A stretch of 64,000 nucleotides of DNA from Psychrobacillus sp042885655 (GCF_042885655.1 NZ_JBHVRO010000005.1:228289-292288); one strand, 5' to 3'. Counted from the stretch's first letter, positions 23,844-32,164 are shown. Notes: generated by a model not told the origin, from the letters alone. Numbers and translations: made by a program.

Positions 23844-25424
23844 TTATTGCCTTGTAATTGCAACTACGGATGGCCTTGGAATATTGCCAAATGGCCACTT
23901 GCTAGTGGGATTGTTAACATCCACACTCTCTTCACCTGGATGCTGGACAGACATAAAAAGTGTTTCACCATCAGGAGCCAGCCATGTCCCTGTTAATTCC
24001 GCCTGTATTGGTGCAGATGCAAATTGCATTGCTTTCCCACGATATGGCCCTTCTGTTGGAATCATATATAATCCGTTGTTACGGAATGGTCTATACGCTC
24101 CTTTATTGATCTTATCAGAAGCGATATCAGTGCATACCCACAAATTCCCTGATTGGTCAAACATCAAGTTATCTGGACAAGCAAAACCACTTTGAGGACC
24201 TCCAGATGTAAAAATTTCATATCCAAATGAGGTACTCTCATGGTTATTGTCTTCTGGGAACATGCGATATATCTGCCCGTAATAGTTTCCGTGCGCTATG
24301 TTATTTGTGAAAGCAATAAAAACTGAACCATCCCGTGGATGAATTTCAATATCCTCTGGACGATCTAGTGGGGTTCCGCCTACGAGCTTTGCGGCATCAC
24401 GTGTGTTGACCAACACTTCCCCCTGTGTTTTATACTTTTCACTTAATTTAGGTGTTTTATTAAGATCAAGAGGAATCCACTTATTTGCCCCCATATCCGC
24501 CACAAATAATGTACCTGTTTCTAGGAGACTACTATTCTGATTCCCTAGTTCTGGCCGATAAATGTCATCACTTACAAATTTATAAATGCACTGATCATTA
24601 GTGTCATCACCACTGTAAACAACAATCCGACCTGATTTCCCAAGTGTCATCACTGCATTCTCGTGTGCGAACCTACCGAGCATTGAATGTTTTTTAGGGA
24701 TTGATTTAGGATCATAAGGGTCAATTTCAACCACCCACCCGTAATGAGTAGGATTTAACGCTGGAACTCCTGGTGTTTCCGACCAATCCTGTACTATCTC
24801 CGCATAATTTTCTTCTCCAGAAAAAGCCGTATTCCAAAGTGTTTTTCCTCCCGAACAGTTAGCAAATGTTCCGATGACATGAGTAACCCCATCTACTGCT
24901 CCATCCCCTTTAGCGGGACCAGTTAAATTGATTGGCGTATTGGCAGTAATTCTTCGATTATATTGAGAACCTTTAACTATTGACCACTTTCCTTCTATCC
25001 CTTTTCGGATGTGAATGACGGATCCGCCAAGGTTGTATTTTTCCTCAGCAATTTGCTGCGGTGTCCTTTTTAGGCCATAAGGTTCTTCCTTGTATCCACT
25101 TACGAAAATACTCAGATTTCCAATGTACTCATGATTGACCCATAGGAGTCCTTCATTTGGGTCGCTTCCAAAATAACAGATAAAATCATTATTAAATCCG
25201 AATCTTTCACCATTCCCTAAATCCTGCCCCCAAGTCGCTACAATATCGTACTTGTAGCCAATAGGAAGAATAAGCTGATCCAGATTTGAATGTCCGATTG
25301 GACTAAACTGTGAGAACCTGGTCCCATAAGGATTTCTTAAACCCTGTTCCATCAAAACGTAAGGATATTGTTCATATATATTTCTAACAAACTGTTGATA
25401 ATAGGGTTTATAGTAATATGTCAA
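23844..25424 (-). CDS. PhoX-like (DUF839) phosphatase family protein without signal peptide
   Basis: The 526-residue beta-propeller protein carries PhoX-type motifs: GYKYDIVATWGQDLGNGERF near residue 55, NNDFICYFG and LLWVNHEYIG near residue 85, GTFANCSGGKTLWNTAFSGE near residue 183, GRFAHENAVM near residue 245 and RPEDIEIHPRDGSVFIAFTN near residue 345. PhoX enzymes are Ca/Fe-dependent phosphatases normally exported by Tat. Here the start is a TTG at 25424 behind AAAGGAG, and the N-terminus (TYYYKPYYQQFVRNIYEQY) has no twin-arginine signal. A cytoplasmic or spore/coat location is possible (inference). Confidence 0.82.
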   Translation of the reverse strand: MTYYYKPYYQQFVRNIYEQYPYVLMEQGLRNPYGTRFSQFSPIGHSNLDQLILPIGYKYDIVATWGQDLGNGERFGFNNDFICYFGSDPNEGLLWVNHEYIGNLSIFVSGYKEEPYGLKRTPQQIAEEKYNLGGSVIHIRKGIEGKWSIVKGSQYNRRITANTPINLTGPAKGDGAVDGVTHVIGTFANCSGGKTLWNTAFSGEENYAEIVQDWSETPGVPALNPTHYGWVVEIDPYDPKSIPKKHSMLGRFAHENAVMTLGKSGRIVVYSGDDTNDQCIYKFVSDDIYRPELGNQNSSLLETGTLFVADMGANKWIPLDLNKTPKLSEKYKTQGEVLVNTRDAAKLVGGTPLDRPEDIEIHPRDGSVFIAFTNNIAHGNYYGQIYRMFPEDNNHESTSFGYEIFTSGGPQSGFACPDNLMFDQSGNLWVCTDIASDKINKGAYRPFRNNGLYMIPTEGPYRGKAMQFASAPIQAELTGTWLAPDGETLFMSVQHPGEESVDVNNPTSKWPFGNIPRPSVVAITRQ

Positions 25425-25779
25425 AACTAAACTCCTTTCTCAAAATACTTATATGTAATCGATTATATATATGAGCAACGCCAAAAATTTATTTCTTAAA
25501 ACCAAATTCTGATTGGAAAATTGAAGGAATGCTGAATGAGTATCTCGTATCATGAGTCCTTGTTCCGTTAAACGGTCAGTGTATTATTCTCAAAATCAAT
25601 GTTTTTGGTCATGTACTGAAGGATTATAGGTAAATGTAGTAGTTTCATTTGCTGAAATTTTATCAAGTGGTGGCGTTTTTGGGGCTGCTTCTTCATGAAT
25701 GTGCATCAACGATCTTTGGAAAATGCCTTAAGTACGTGCTATACTAATGAAGGATTTATTTGAAAAAGGAGTGTTTTAA
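25425..25779. other. 355-bp divergent spacer with ppiB promoter
   Basis: A plausible SigA promoter for ppiB is TTGGAA-N18-TATACT at about 25715-25744. The only other signal is the small minus-strand frame at 25596-25706. Confidence 0.5.
25596..25706 (-). pseudogene. Possible 36-codon remnant or small gene
   Basis: ATG 25706 opens MHIHEEAAPKTPPLDKISAN followed by ETTTFTYNPSVHDQKH and a stop. The composition looks like a true protein tail, but there is no ribosome site and no other coding evidence. It may be the last part of a deleted gene. Unrecognised. Confidence 0.25.
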
Positions 25780-26220
25780 ATGGCGAAAAAAGGATATATT
25801 TTAATGGATTCTGGGGATAAAATCGAATTTGATTTATTTCCAAATGAAGCACCAAACACAGTAGCAAACTTTGAAGAATTAGCAAACACAGGATTTTATA
25901 ACGGCGTAGTTTTCCACCGTGTTATTCCTGGTTTTGTAAGCCAAGGTGGCGACCCAACTGGTACAGGTATGGGGGGAAGCGGCAAAACAATTAAATGTGA
26001 AACTGCTGGAAACCCACACAAACACGAAGCGGGTAGCCTTTCAATGGCACACGCTGGTAAAGATACTGGGTCAAGCCAATTCTTCATCGTGCACGAACCA
26101 CAACCTCACTTAAATGGTGTTCACACTGTTTTTGGTAAAGTAACAAGCGGTCTTGAAGTAGCAAAAGCTATGTCAAACGGCGCTAAAATGGAAAAAGTAG
26201 AAGTATTCGACGCAGAATAA
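25780..26220 (+). CDS. ppiB: Peptidyl-prolyl cis-trans isomerase, cyclophilin type
   Basis: The 146-residue cyclophilin has the active-site stretch FHRVIPGFVSQGGDPTGTG (Arg/Phe/Gln near residues 47-55), then AGSLSMAHAGKDTGSSQFFI and NGVHTVFGKVTSG. It has no signal peptide, so it is cytoplasmic and speeds proline isomerisation during folding. AAAGGAG lies upstream of ATG 25780 and a clean terminator follows, so it is monocistronic. Length matches B. subtilis PpiB (about 143 residues). Confidence 0.97.
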   Translation: MAKKGYILMDSGDKIEFDLFPNEAPNTVANFEELANTGFYNGVVFHRVIPGFVSQGGDPTGTGMGGSGKTIKCETAGNPHKHEAGSLSMAHAGKDTGSSQFFIVHEPQPHLNGVHTVFGKVTSGLEVAKAMSNGAKMEKVEVFDAE

Positions 26221-26233
26221 AAATAATTAATTG

Positions 26234-26268
26234 CCGCTTCCTCCAATAAAGGAAGCGGTATTTTTTTC
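26234..26268 (+). terminator. Terminator after ppiB
   Basis: CCGCTTCC pairs with GGAAGCGG around a nine-base loop, followed by TATTTTTTTC. Confidence 0.93.
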
Positions 26269-26303
26269 TCTTTACAATTAACAAAATATTAAGTATTATC
26301 ATC

Positions 26304-26323
26304 ATATAACTAAAAGGTTATAT
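26304..26323. promoter_or_regulatory. Candidate ArsR-type operator
   Basis: ATATAAC and GTTATAT form a perfect 7-bp inverted repeat around a six-base spacer, 15 bases before the ArsR start. ArsR repressors commonly bind AT-rich dyads of this spacing at their own promoter. Confidence 0.6.
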
Positions 26324-26338
26324 GAGTTGGAGGCTATT

Positions 26339-26662
26339 ATGACGGATATTTATCGGGCAATTGCAGACCCAATACGTAGAAAAATACTAATTTCATTGTC
26401 CAATAAAGAATTAACTCAATCCGATATTGTGGCTCTTTTTGCTATCTCTCAACCTGCTATAAAGAAGCATCTTTCCATTTTACTTGAGGAAAACTTGATA
26501 GCAGCGAGAAGAGAAGGAAAGTACAGTGTCTATCGTTTGAAGAAAGATGTTTTTAAACTTCATTACCAGAAAGTTCAAGATGAACTTGGCAATATTCTAG
26601 AAAATAAATTAGAAAGTCTAAAATACTATTTAGAGGAGGAAAAGAGTGGAGAAAATCATTAA
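26339..26662 (+). CDS. ArsR-family transcriptional regulator
   Basis: The 107-residue winged-helix protein reads MTDIYRAIADPIRRKILISL, then LTQSDIVALFAISQPAIKKHLSILLE...LIAARREGKYSVYRL, the standard ArsR helix-turn-helix and wing. No Cys-based metal site (ELCVCDL) is present, so it is unlikely to be a classical metal sensor. ATG 26339 follows GGAGG by five bases; the TTG at 26327 overlaps that site. It overlaps the SRPBCC-PDZ gene by 17 bases, a frequent ArsR/AHSA1 pairing. Confidence 0.93.
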   Translation: MTDIYRAIADPIRRKILISLSNKELTQSDIVALFAISQPAIKKHLSILLEENLIAARREGKYSVYRLKKDVFKLHYQKVQDELGNILENKLESLKYYLEEEKSGENH

Positions 26663-27350
26663 TTCAGTGAAGAGAGAAATTTTCATTAAAGCATCGCCCG
26701 AGAAAGTTTGGAGTGCTTTGACGATTAGTGAAGAACGAAACAGATGGGAAACGAAGAACTGTGAGCTTGATATTAAAATAGGCGGTAAAATTAGTCTCGA
26801 TTATGGCTGGGGTGTTAGTTATGTCGGTACAATTATAGAATTGGAAGAAAACCAAAAGTTGGTGCTTCAAGGGGAAGATAGTGATTTAACAATTTGGAAA
26901 ATAACTCCTCAAGATAAAGGATCATTAGTATGTATAGAATATACGGGTTCTTGGGCAGGTGATATTGGTTTGATGCAAATGGAAAATATGTTATTTGGAA
27001 CATATCAATTCATGCTTAATTTAAAAAGTGTATTTGAAGACAATATTGATTTACGAGTGAATTTTTGGAAGAGTTGGATTGGCGTCTTGCATCGAACATC
27101 AAGATTGGAAGAGGTATCGGGAACAAAAGTCGTGAAAGTGGAACCGAATACACCAGCTGACACTTATATTTTAGTAGGAGATATCATAACTCGTGTAAAT
27201 GATATCGGTATATTCTCTTATGATGATGCAGAAAAAATCATTTCAGAATTTGGACCAGAAAAAGAAATACGTATTGAAGTAAGTCGTAACGGATCTCCAC
27301 ATACATTCACCTTGAAAACAGTACCTTTTGGGCAAACTAAGCCGTCTTAA
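26646..27350 (+). CDS. SRPBCC (AHSA1-like) domain fused to a PDZ domain
   Basis: Residues 1-145 form an SRPBCC/AHSA1-like lipid or hydrophobic-ligand-binding fold (REIFIKASPEKVWSALT, WGVSYVGTIIELEENQKL). Residues about 150-230 are a PDZ domain (VVKVEPNTPADTYILVGDII then TRVNDIGIFSYDDAEKIISE). PDZ domains usually belong to membrane proteases or carboxyl-tail binders, so the join is uncommon. GTG 26646 lies after GAGGAGGAAAA, within the end of the ArsR gene. No membrane segment is visible. Function is inferred only as ligand binding under ArsR control. Confidence 0.88.
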   Translation: MEKIINSVKREIFIKASPEKVWSALTISEERNRWETKNCELDIKIGGKISLDYGWGVSYVGTIIELEENQKLVLQGEDSDLTIWKITPQDKGSLVCIEYTGSWAGDIGLMQMENMLFGTYQFMLNLKSVFEDNIDLRVNFWKSWIGVLHRTSRLEEVSGTKVVKVEPNTPADTYILVGDIITRVNDIGIFSYDDAEKIISEFGPEKEIRIEVSRNGSPHTFTLKTVPFGQTKPS

Positions 27351-27360
27351 ACTATACAAG

Positions 27361-27397
27361 AAAAGCAGCTTCCAAAATCTAAGGAAACTGCTTTTTG
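27361..27397 (+). terminator. Terminator after SRPBCC-PDZ gene
   Basis: AAAAGCAGCTTCC pairs with GGAAACTGCTTTT (one mismatch) followed by a T run. Confidence 0.8.
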
Positions 27398-27427
27398 TTA
27401 TGTGGCAAGAAAAGTATCTATTAGTCA

Positions 27428-27661
27428 CTACTTTTCTTTTTTATAAAAACGCTCACCTGTCTTGGAATTATAATATACTCTAGTCTTCTCACCAGTAACA
27501 GGGTCCAGATTAACTTCATCTGTTTGCTCAAAACCTTTAGGAACTTCTTTTCCATGATTGCGATTAAATCGTTTGTCATAAATAAAGTATCCAAGCAGAA
27601 TACAAACGAGAACTGCTATAATTTGTACAATATAGATGCCTATTACAACAAAGATTCCCAT
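27428..27661 (-). CDS. Small single-span membrane protein
   Basis: The 77-residue product has one N-terminal hydrophobic segment (residues 3-27, VVIGIYIVQIIAVLVCILLG) and a polar tail with DPVTGEKTRVYYNSKTGERF, a turn-rich pattern. It shares TAATG with the UPF0145 gene, so the two are translated together. No family is recognised. Confidence 0.75.
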   Translation of the reverse strand: MGIFVVIGIYIVQIIAVLVCILLGYFIYDKRFNRNHGKEVPKGFEQTDEVNLDPVTGEKTRVYYNSKTGERFYKKEK

Positions 27662-27981
27662 TATAGTTTCTCTACAACTACCGCTGTTCCGTAGGCCACA
27701 ATCTCACTCATATTTTTACCAATCTCACCTGAATCATATCGCATCATGACAATCGCATTGGCATTCATCTGGTTAGCGTTTTTAATCATACGATCCATGG
27801 CTTCTTTTCTTGAATCCTCCAGCATCGCGGTATATTGCTTGATTTCTCCGCCAACTAATCCTTTTAAACTTGCCATAATATCCCCGCCAAGGCCTCTACT
27901 TCTTACAATTAGACCAAATGCTGGGCCTTTTACTTCAACGATTCTATAACCTTCAATTTTTTCTGTTGTTACCACTAACAC
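27661..27981 (-). CDS. UPF0145 / YbjQ-family heavy-metal-binding-domain protein
   Basis: The 106-residue protein matches the YbjQ family: MLVVTTEKIEGYRIVEVKGP, IVRSRGLGGDIMASLKGLVG, ...EARK-like helix, NANAIVMMRYDSGEI and EIVAYGTAVVVEKL. YbjQ proteins form pentameric rings of unknown function; the heavy-metal label is historical. It is the first gene of a two-gene transcript with the small membrane protein. Confidence 0.9.
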   Translation of the reverse strand: MLVVTTEKIEGYRIVEVKGPAFGLIVRSRGLGGDIMASLKGLVGGEIKQYTAMLEDSRKEAMDRMIKNANQMNANAIVMMRYDSGEIGKNMSEIVAYGTAVVVEKL

Positions 27982-28096
27982 ATTAATCGCCTCCAGATTT
28001 TATTTTAATTTGTTTCTTATAAAATTTTCCCCATTCTTATAGAAAGGTAACAATCATCCGAAGAGGTCAAATATAAACATTATAATTTAACTTAAC

Positions 28097-29203
28097 TTAT
28101 AAACTAAATGCAATTACTAAAATGATGATAATCGGGACAAATAGAACAATCCAGCTGAGTGGTCGACCATAATTAATTGTCCAACCAACTCCAAATCTTT
28201 TTTCAACGAAAATACTTGGATCGTTTTTATTAATGTAAATCAAACCGCCTTTCCAGTACTTATCATCGTCTACTGCAATTTTATCTTCTACACTAGAACT
28301 TGTTCCTCCAACTTTCAATCGTGATCCGCTTTGCCCAACCTTCACTGTATAAATACCTACTCCAACAAAGGTTATCACTAAAAAGACAATTGGAAGCGTG
28401 AACATAATCCATGGAGATGCAATTTCGGGATGAATCGTCTGTAAATGCAAATAACCCATCAAAAGCGTTGTTATTAACGTGATGAATAATGCAAACCAGC
28501 TTGTATATTTACGAAATGCAAGTTGCTGTGCAACGGAAGTTTTTTTATTTGAAGGATTGATCTTAGCTCCAGAAAACTTCATCCCTTCACTCATCATAAG
28601 GAACATTACTTGCATCACTAGTAAAATTAGCGGCATCGAAATAACACTGAAATACGTTTTTTCACTAAATGCATCGGGTTGTCCGGAAGGTCCCCAATGT
28701 GTAGGAATCATATCCGGCATTTCTGGATATTTCATAAATGTATACACGATAAGACCAATAGTAACAATCATCGGAATGATAAATACGATTCGCGGTACTA
28801 AACGAAGCTTTTCTTGAAATTGCAGATCCACTACGCGTACTTCATTTTTTCCTGTTGTCCATCCTTGTTCTGCTTTTAGTTTCTTCACTCGAATATGCAT
28901 GATGAAATAGTAGCCGATGCTAATAAAAAGAGATGTAAATTGAACTCCTACACTTACAAGAGCTAGTGTTTCTTCATTCGGTTTTTGTGTAATTGCCCAA
29001 AATAGATACCCTATTAAAATGACTAGCCCTGTTATCAGAACAATATTCGTATACCTTTTTTTCAAATGAACGATAGCTTTTTCCTTTGTATACTGTTCTG
29101 GTACATATACGCCAAAAACTTCAGTTTGCTTCAAAAATTTTGGTGTAAAAGCTTGTAGTACGGTAATAAATAAAAGAATAAATCCAAATAAGAAAATAAT
29201 CAT
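28097..29203 (-). CDS. DUF1648/DUF5808-type multi-spanning membrane protein
   Basis: The 368-residue protein has about eight hydrophobic segments. The DUF1648 signature MPDMIPTHWGPSGQPDAFSE lies near residue 175, and the C-terminal domain reads YWKGGLIYINKNDPSIFVEK near residue 318, typical of Bacillus membrane proteins paired with a GntR regulator. SdpI-type immunity proteins share the DUF1648 module, so roles in envelope defence are possible but unproven. It overlaps the GntR gene by four bases. Confidence 0.85.
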   Translation of the reverse strand: MIIFLFGFILLFITVLQAFTPKFLKQTEVFGVYVPEQYTKEKAIVHLKKRYTNIVLITGLVILIGYLFWAITQKPNEETLALVSVGVQFTSLFISIGYYFIMHIRVKKLKAEQGWTTGKNEVRVVDLQFQEKLRLVPRIVFIIPMIVTIGLIVYTFMKYPEMPDMIPTHWGPSGQPDAFSEKTYFSVISMPLILLVMQVMFLMMSEGMKFSGAKINPSNKKTSVAQQLAFRKYTSWFALFITLITTLLMGYLHLQTIHPEIASPWIMFTLPIVFLVITFVGVGIYTVKVGQSGSRLKVGGTSSSVEDKIAVDDDKYWKGGLIYINKNDPSIFVEKRFGVGWTINYGRPLSWIVLFVPIIIILVIAFSL

Positions 29204-29589
29204 TTTTCCCCCTCCTTAATGTTTCGAATGAGCTCATGAACCATTTCTACCATTTCTTCTTCGGAAAGCTTTAATACTAGCCCCTCTGCTAGTAGTGGTC
29301 TTATTTGATCTGCTATTTGTTGTTTTTGGTTGGCAGATGCTTTAGATATTCCACTTGGTTGTATAATAACGCCGGATTTTGCGACAATTTGTATGAACTC
29401 TTTTTCCTCTAGATAATGATATGCTTTATTCACCGTATGCATATTCATCCCAAGATCTGCTGCAAATGCTCTAACAGATGGTAAAGAGTCCCCAGGCTTT
29501 AATTCTCCTCTTACCATTCCTTCAATTAATTGCTGAGCAAGTTGTAAATAGATTGGCACAGTGGAATTAGTTTGTATTTCAATAAACAT
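29200..29589 (-). CDS. GntR-family regulator, YtrA subfamily
   Basis: At 129 residues it is a short GntR protein: winged-helix segment PIYLQLAQQLIEGMVRGELK then PGDSLPSVRAFAADLGMNMHT and VNKAYHYLEEKEFI. The small C-terminus (two helices, about residues 85-129) fits YtrA-type dimers that repress membrane-transporter operons. A repeated TAGAACA motif upstream (near 29611-29650) around TATACT may be its operator and promoter. It heads a two-gene operon with the membrane protein. Confidence 0.9.
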   Translation of the reverse strand: MFIEIQTNSTVPIYLQLAQQLIEGMVRGELKPGDSLPSVRAFAADLGMNMHTVNKAYHYLEEKEFIQIVAKSGVIIQPSGISKASANQKQQIADQIRPLLAEGLVLKLSEEEMVEMVHELIRNIKEGEK

Positions 29590-29715
29590 GACACTACCTC
29601 CTACTTACGTTTGTTCTACCAATAGTATAACACATTTTGTTCTATATGTGATAGAGCATGAAAAGAAAAATTCAATATAATATTATGTTTTAACTCTCCT
29701 TTTTTTGCTAATCCA

Positions 29716-29751
29716 ACAAATAAAGCCCTGCCCACCTAAGTGAGCAGGGCT
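29716..29751 (-). terminator. Terminator after amidase gene
   Basis: AGCCCTGC pairs with GCAGGGCT, followed on the minus strand by TTATTTG. It closes the lysis cassette. Confidence 0.85.
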
Positions 29752-29760
29752 AATTATTAT

Positions 29761-30450
29761 TTATTTCACTCTCAACACTTGTCCTATACGAATTGTATAA
29801 TTGGCATCAAGCCCATTCCAATCCTTAATTTGTGGTATAGTGCTCCCATAAGCCTGACTTAGTGAATATACAGTGTCACCGCTTACTACAGTATGATAAA
29901 CTGCTGTACTTTTCTTTGAAAGATTGAAACACTTTGCGATTCCATTGGCATGACCACGGGCAATTGATTCAATGAAAGATGCTGTTTTCAACTTTGTCGC
30001 ATCATTCACATTATCAATAAACCCATTCTCCGTCAAAATAGCTGGCATATTTGATTCACGTAACATATGAAAGTTTTCCTGTTTCTTGCCTCGATCAGTG
30101 TAATTTACAAGGTTTAATATTTCTGTATGAATTGTACTCTGATAGGTTGTAGTAGGTGCGCCAACACCGGGATAAATATAATCCTCATAGCCTGTCCCAC
30201 CGCCTGCATTAATGTGAACTGAAAGGAGGAAATCTGCCCCCCAAGCGTTGGCTGCATTTGTACGTTCAGGCAATGACAAAGTCTGATCTCCTGTTCGACT
30301 CATTAAAACACTTACATTGTTATATTCAGCAACTAAAATATCTTTGACTCTAGTGGCAATTTGCAATGTTAGATTTTTCTCCTGTAAACCATTTCCTACT
30401 GCGCCTGAATCCGTCCCACCGTGTCCTGCATCAATAAATACTTTTACCAT
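29761..30450 (-). CDS. N-acetylmuramoyl-L-alanine amidase with LysM domain (endolysin)
   Basis: Residues 1-170 form an Amidase_3 catalytic domain: KVFIDAGHGGTDSGA (first zinc His), Glu in GLQEKNLTL, SVHINAGGG (second zinc His) and ILTENGFIDN (catalytic Glu). Residues about 182-229 are one LysM peptidoglycan-binding repeat (YHTVVSGDTVYSLSQAYGS). There is no signal peptide, so release depends on the holin, as for phage endolysins. ATG 30450 follows GAGGTG by six bases; GTG 30459 is part of that site. About 229 residues. Confidence 0.93.
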   Translation of the reverse strand: MVKVFIDAGHGGTDSGAVGNGLQEKNLTLQIATRVKDILVAEYNNVSVLMSRTGDQTLSLPERTNAANAWGADFLLSVHINAGGGTGYEDYIYPGVGAPTTTYQSTIHTEILNLVNYTDRGKKQENFHMLRESNMPAILTENGFIDNVNDATKLKTASFIESIARGHANGIAKCFNLSKKSTAVYHTVVSGDTVYSLSQAYGSTIPQIKDWNGLDANYTIRIGQVLRVK

Positions 30451-30460
30451 AATTATCACC

Positions 30461-30520
30461 TCATATTAGTTTTGAATTGCTAGAATAGAATGCTTGCTTG
30501 AACGCACCTTTGAATATCAC
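30461..30520 (-). CDS. Possible 19-codon leader peptide
   Basis: GTG 30520 sits behind a near-perfect GAGGAGGTGATT site and encodes MIFKGAFKQAFYSSNSKLI. Its stop lies ten bases before the amidase start, over the amidase ribosome site. It could couple or tune amidase translation. It is short and unsupported by homology. Confidence 0.35.
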   Translation of the reverse strand: MIFKGAFKQAFYSSNSKLI

Positions 30521-30542
30521 ATTACAATCACCTCCTCAAAAG

Positions 30543-30563
30543 AAAAAGCCACCCGAAGGCAGC
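30543..30563 (-). terminator. Short terminator between holin and amidase
   Basis: On the minus strand GCTGCC-TTCG-GGTGGC, with two G-T pairs, is followed by TTTTTC. It would limit readthrough from the holin gene into the amidase gene. Confidence 0.65.
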
Positions 30564-30698
30564 ATATTTTGGTTAGACAATATTCATTGCAAATTGACTA
30601 TCAGAGTATTTTTTTGTTTTCTTTGGATTTTACTAGCATGAAAATTTTGCTATTTTACTCCTAATAATCTCTTTTCCGATTTGTGATCGCTTTTCAAA

Positions 30699-31178
30699 TC
30701 ATTTGCCTTCCAGATCTTTTTTGCGTTTGGATGAACGTGAAATCTTTGTTTCAATTTCTTCTTTTACCCATTCGGTTAACTTAACTAATAGCCATTCTGG
30801 GACCCACTGTCCCCAACCAGCCCTGATTGAGTTAGCAGTCATTGATTGAATTAATTGGTATAAAACTCCAAAAGATAAAGTTCCAAAGAATACACCTGGC
30901 ACTCCCGTAATCATATCCATTAGATGCCCTCCAGCAGGTAGCATTAATATAAATAAACTACGAAAAATACCATCAATTCCGTACTTGCTTGCGTATGTAT
31001 TATCTTTTTTGGCTGATCGTGTGCCTGAAATCCAATCCATGACATTAAAAAAGGTAAGAGCGGTCATTGTATATATAACAACTTCTCCTTTACCATAAAA
31101 AAATTCAAATATGGGAATGAATAATGCTCCAAACAGCAAGGTAAAAAATTTATCCACTGAAAATAACCATCTTTCCAT
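30699..31178 (-). CDS. Phage holin (toxin-secretion/phage-lysis holin family)
   Basis: The 159-residue protein has about three hydrophobic segments (residues 10-28, 33-48, 70-110) and the holin_4 pattern NVMDWISGTRSAKKDNTYAS near residue 45, followed by GIDGIFRSLFILMLPAGGHL. The C-terminus is strongly basic (SRSSKRKKDLEGK). Holins form timed holes that let the endolysin reach the wall. ATG 31178 is chosen because AAGGGGTGAAG lies upstream; the longer frame to 31235 has none. The amidase lies downstream. Confidence 0.9.
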   Translation of the reverse strand: MERWLFSVDKFFTLLFGALFIPIFEFFYGKGEVVIYTMTALTFFNVMDWISGTRSAKKDNTYASKYGIDGIFRSLFILMLPAGGHLMDMITGVPGVFFGTLSFGVLYQLIQSMTANSIRAGWGQWVPEWLLVKLTEWVKEEIETKISRSSKRKKDLEGK

Positions 31179-31206
31179 TTCTTCACCCCTTTTAATTTCA
31201 ATAATA

Positions 31207-31315
31207 AAAAAGCGCAAGCGCCTATGTCTGTCCACCCAGGCAAATTACTCTTTTAAAAGCGGACGAAGATACAATTTCGTCCGCGACTTCGCTTCTTTAT
31301 CAATCGGTACTGTCT
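31207..31315 (+). repeat. Family A repeat, copy 3 (hairpin 2 portion)
   Basis: Starts AAAAAGCGCAAGCGCC, then has ACTCTTTTAAAAGCGGACGA with hairpin 2 GCGGACGAA/TTCGTCCGC (31259-31284) and CTTCGCTTCTTTATCAAT. Hairpin 1 is missing. It sits between the Xpf-like and holin genes. Confidence 0.75.
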
Positions 31316-31362
31316 ACGAATACACTCTTCACTACTAGGTGGGTAGATACGTCAAGTGTACG

Positions 31363-31839
31363 TCAAGAAACGAGCATTTTGACTTTATCCTTTGCCCGAT
31401 CAATATATTGCTGCACTGTTCGCTTCTTTAAATTTAATTCCTCTGCAATTTCTGTGAGACTCATACCATATGCCATATGCATTAAATAGCATTGTCTTTC
31501 TCTATGAGAAAGCTCAACTAATATATTTATTATTTGATTTTTCTGTTCTTCACTTAACACACTTTCCTTTGTATCCAATTCAATAGTTGGAAATAAATCC
31601 ATATCCAACAATGCACGTCGTTGATATATAGATCTTTTATCCACACCATGTAGATTACCTGGTCGTCTACCTTTCTTCATCCATTCAAGGGAATAGGACA
31701 TATCTTCAATCATGCTATTGATAATTTTGATATCTGCATTGTCTTTAGGATTCATTGGGTCTAATTTTTCTTTTAAATGCTCCAGTTCTTTTTTATGATA
31801 CGAATACTCTTGAATTAATTTATCAGCCCAGTTCAACAT
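31363..31839 (-). CDS. Xpf-like phage sigma factor (sigma region 4)
   Basis: The 158-residue protein ends with a sigma-70 region 4 helix-turn-helix: LSHRERQCYLMHMAYGMSLT then EIAEELNLKKRTVQQYIDRA. The N-terminal half is helical and charged. PBSX Xpf, the positive control factor for late phage genes in B. subtilis, has the same size class and follows xtrA, as here. It should direct RNA polymerase to late (lysis) promoters. No anti-sigma partner is visible. Confidence 0.85.
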   Translation of the reverse strand: MLNWADKLIQEYSYHKKELEHLKEKLDPMNPKDNADIKIINSMIEDMSYSLEWMKKGRRPGNLHGVDKRSIYQRRALLDMDLFPTIELDTKESVLSEEQKNQIINILVELSHRERQCYLMHMAYGMSLTEIAEELNLKKRTVQQYIDRAKDKVKMLVS

Positions 31840-31873
31840 TACAATTACCTCTCATTCTCTTATTTTTTTCTAA

Positions 31874-31930
31874 ATAAAAAGAGGACAACAAATGACTCAG
31901 CAAAAACGCTGAAATCGTTTGTTGTCCTCC
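31874..31930 (-). terminator. Strong terminator after xtrA
   Basis: On the minus strand GAGGACAACAAA pairs with TTTGTTGTCCTC around a second small stem (CAGCG/CGCTG-like), followed by TTTTTATTT. It separates xtrA from the sigma-factor gene. Confidence 0.88.
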
Positions 31931-31966
31931 AGATAACTGGTGGGACTTTGTTTTTTTATATACAAT

Positions 31967-32164
31967 TTAAAAATCTTCTCCTTCATTCCATTTAACTCGT
32001 ACTACTTTTCCTTGATGTGTCTTAATTGTTGTATCAGCAAAATGAGGTAACTCTGTTAATTTCGCTTTCCCTTTACTCAGTACTATTACACAAGGCAATG
32101 GCAATTTTGTTGTATTGAGATATAAGATTCCTTGGGAGTCTATTTCTAGTTCCTTCATTCTCAT
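31967..32164 (-). CDS. xtrA: XtrA-like PBSX phage protein
   Basis: The 65-residue protein shows the XtrA/YqaO pattern: LPCVIVLSKGKAKLTELPHF, then TTIKTHQGKVVRVKWNEGED. The role of XtrA is unknown; in PBSX it lies just before xpf among early genes. A ribosome site AGGAGGGACTGA is 11 bases upstream. It is transcribed divergently from the XRE gene across a space packed with putative repressor sites. Confidence 0.82.
   Translation of the reverse strand: MRMKELEIDSQGILYLNTTKLPLPCVIVLSKGKAKLTELPHFADTTIKTHQGKVVRVKWNEGEDF

Noticed and set aside
23623..23898. 91-codon minus-strand frame rich in Arg and Ser
   Set aside because: It reads through the GC-rich family B repeat and the tail of the PhoX-like gene in another frame; composition reflects the repeat.
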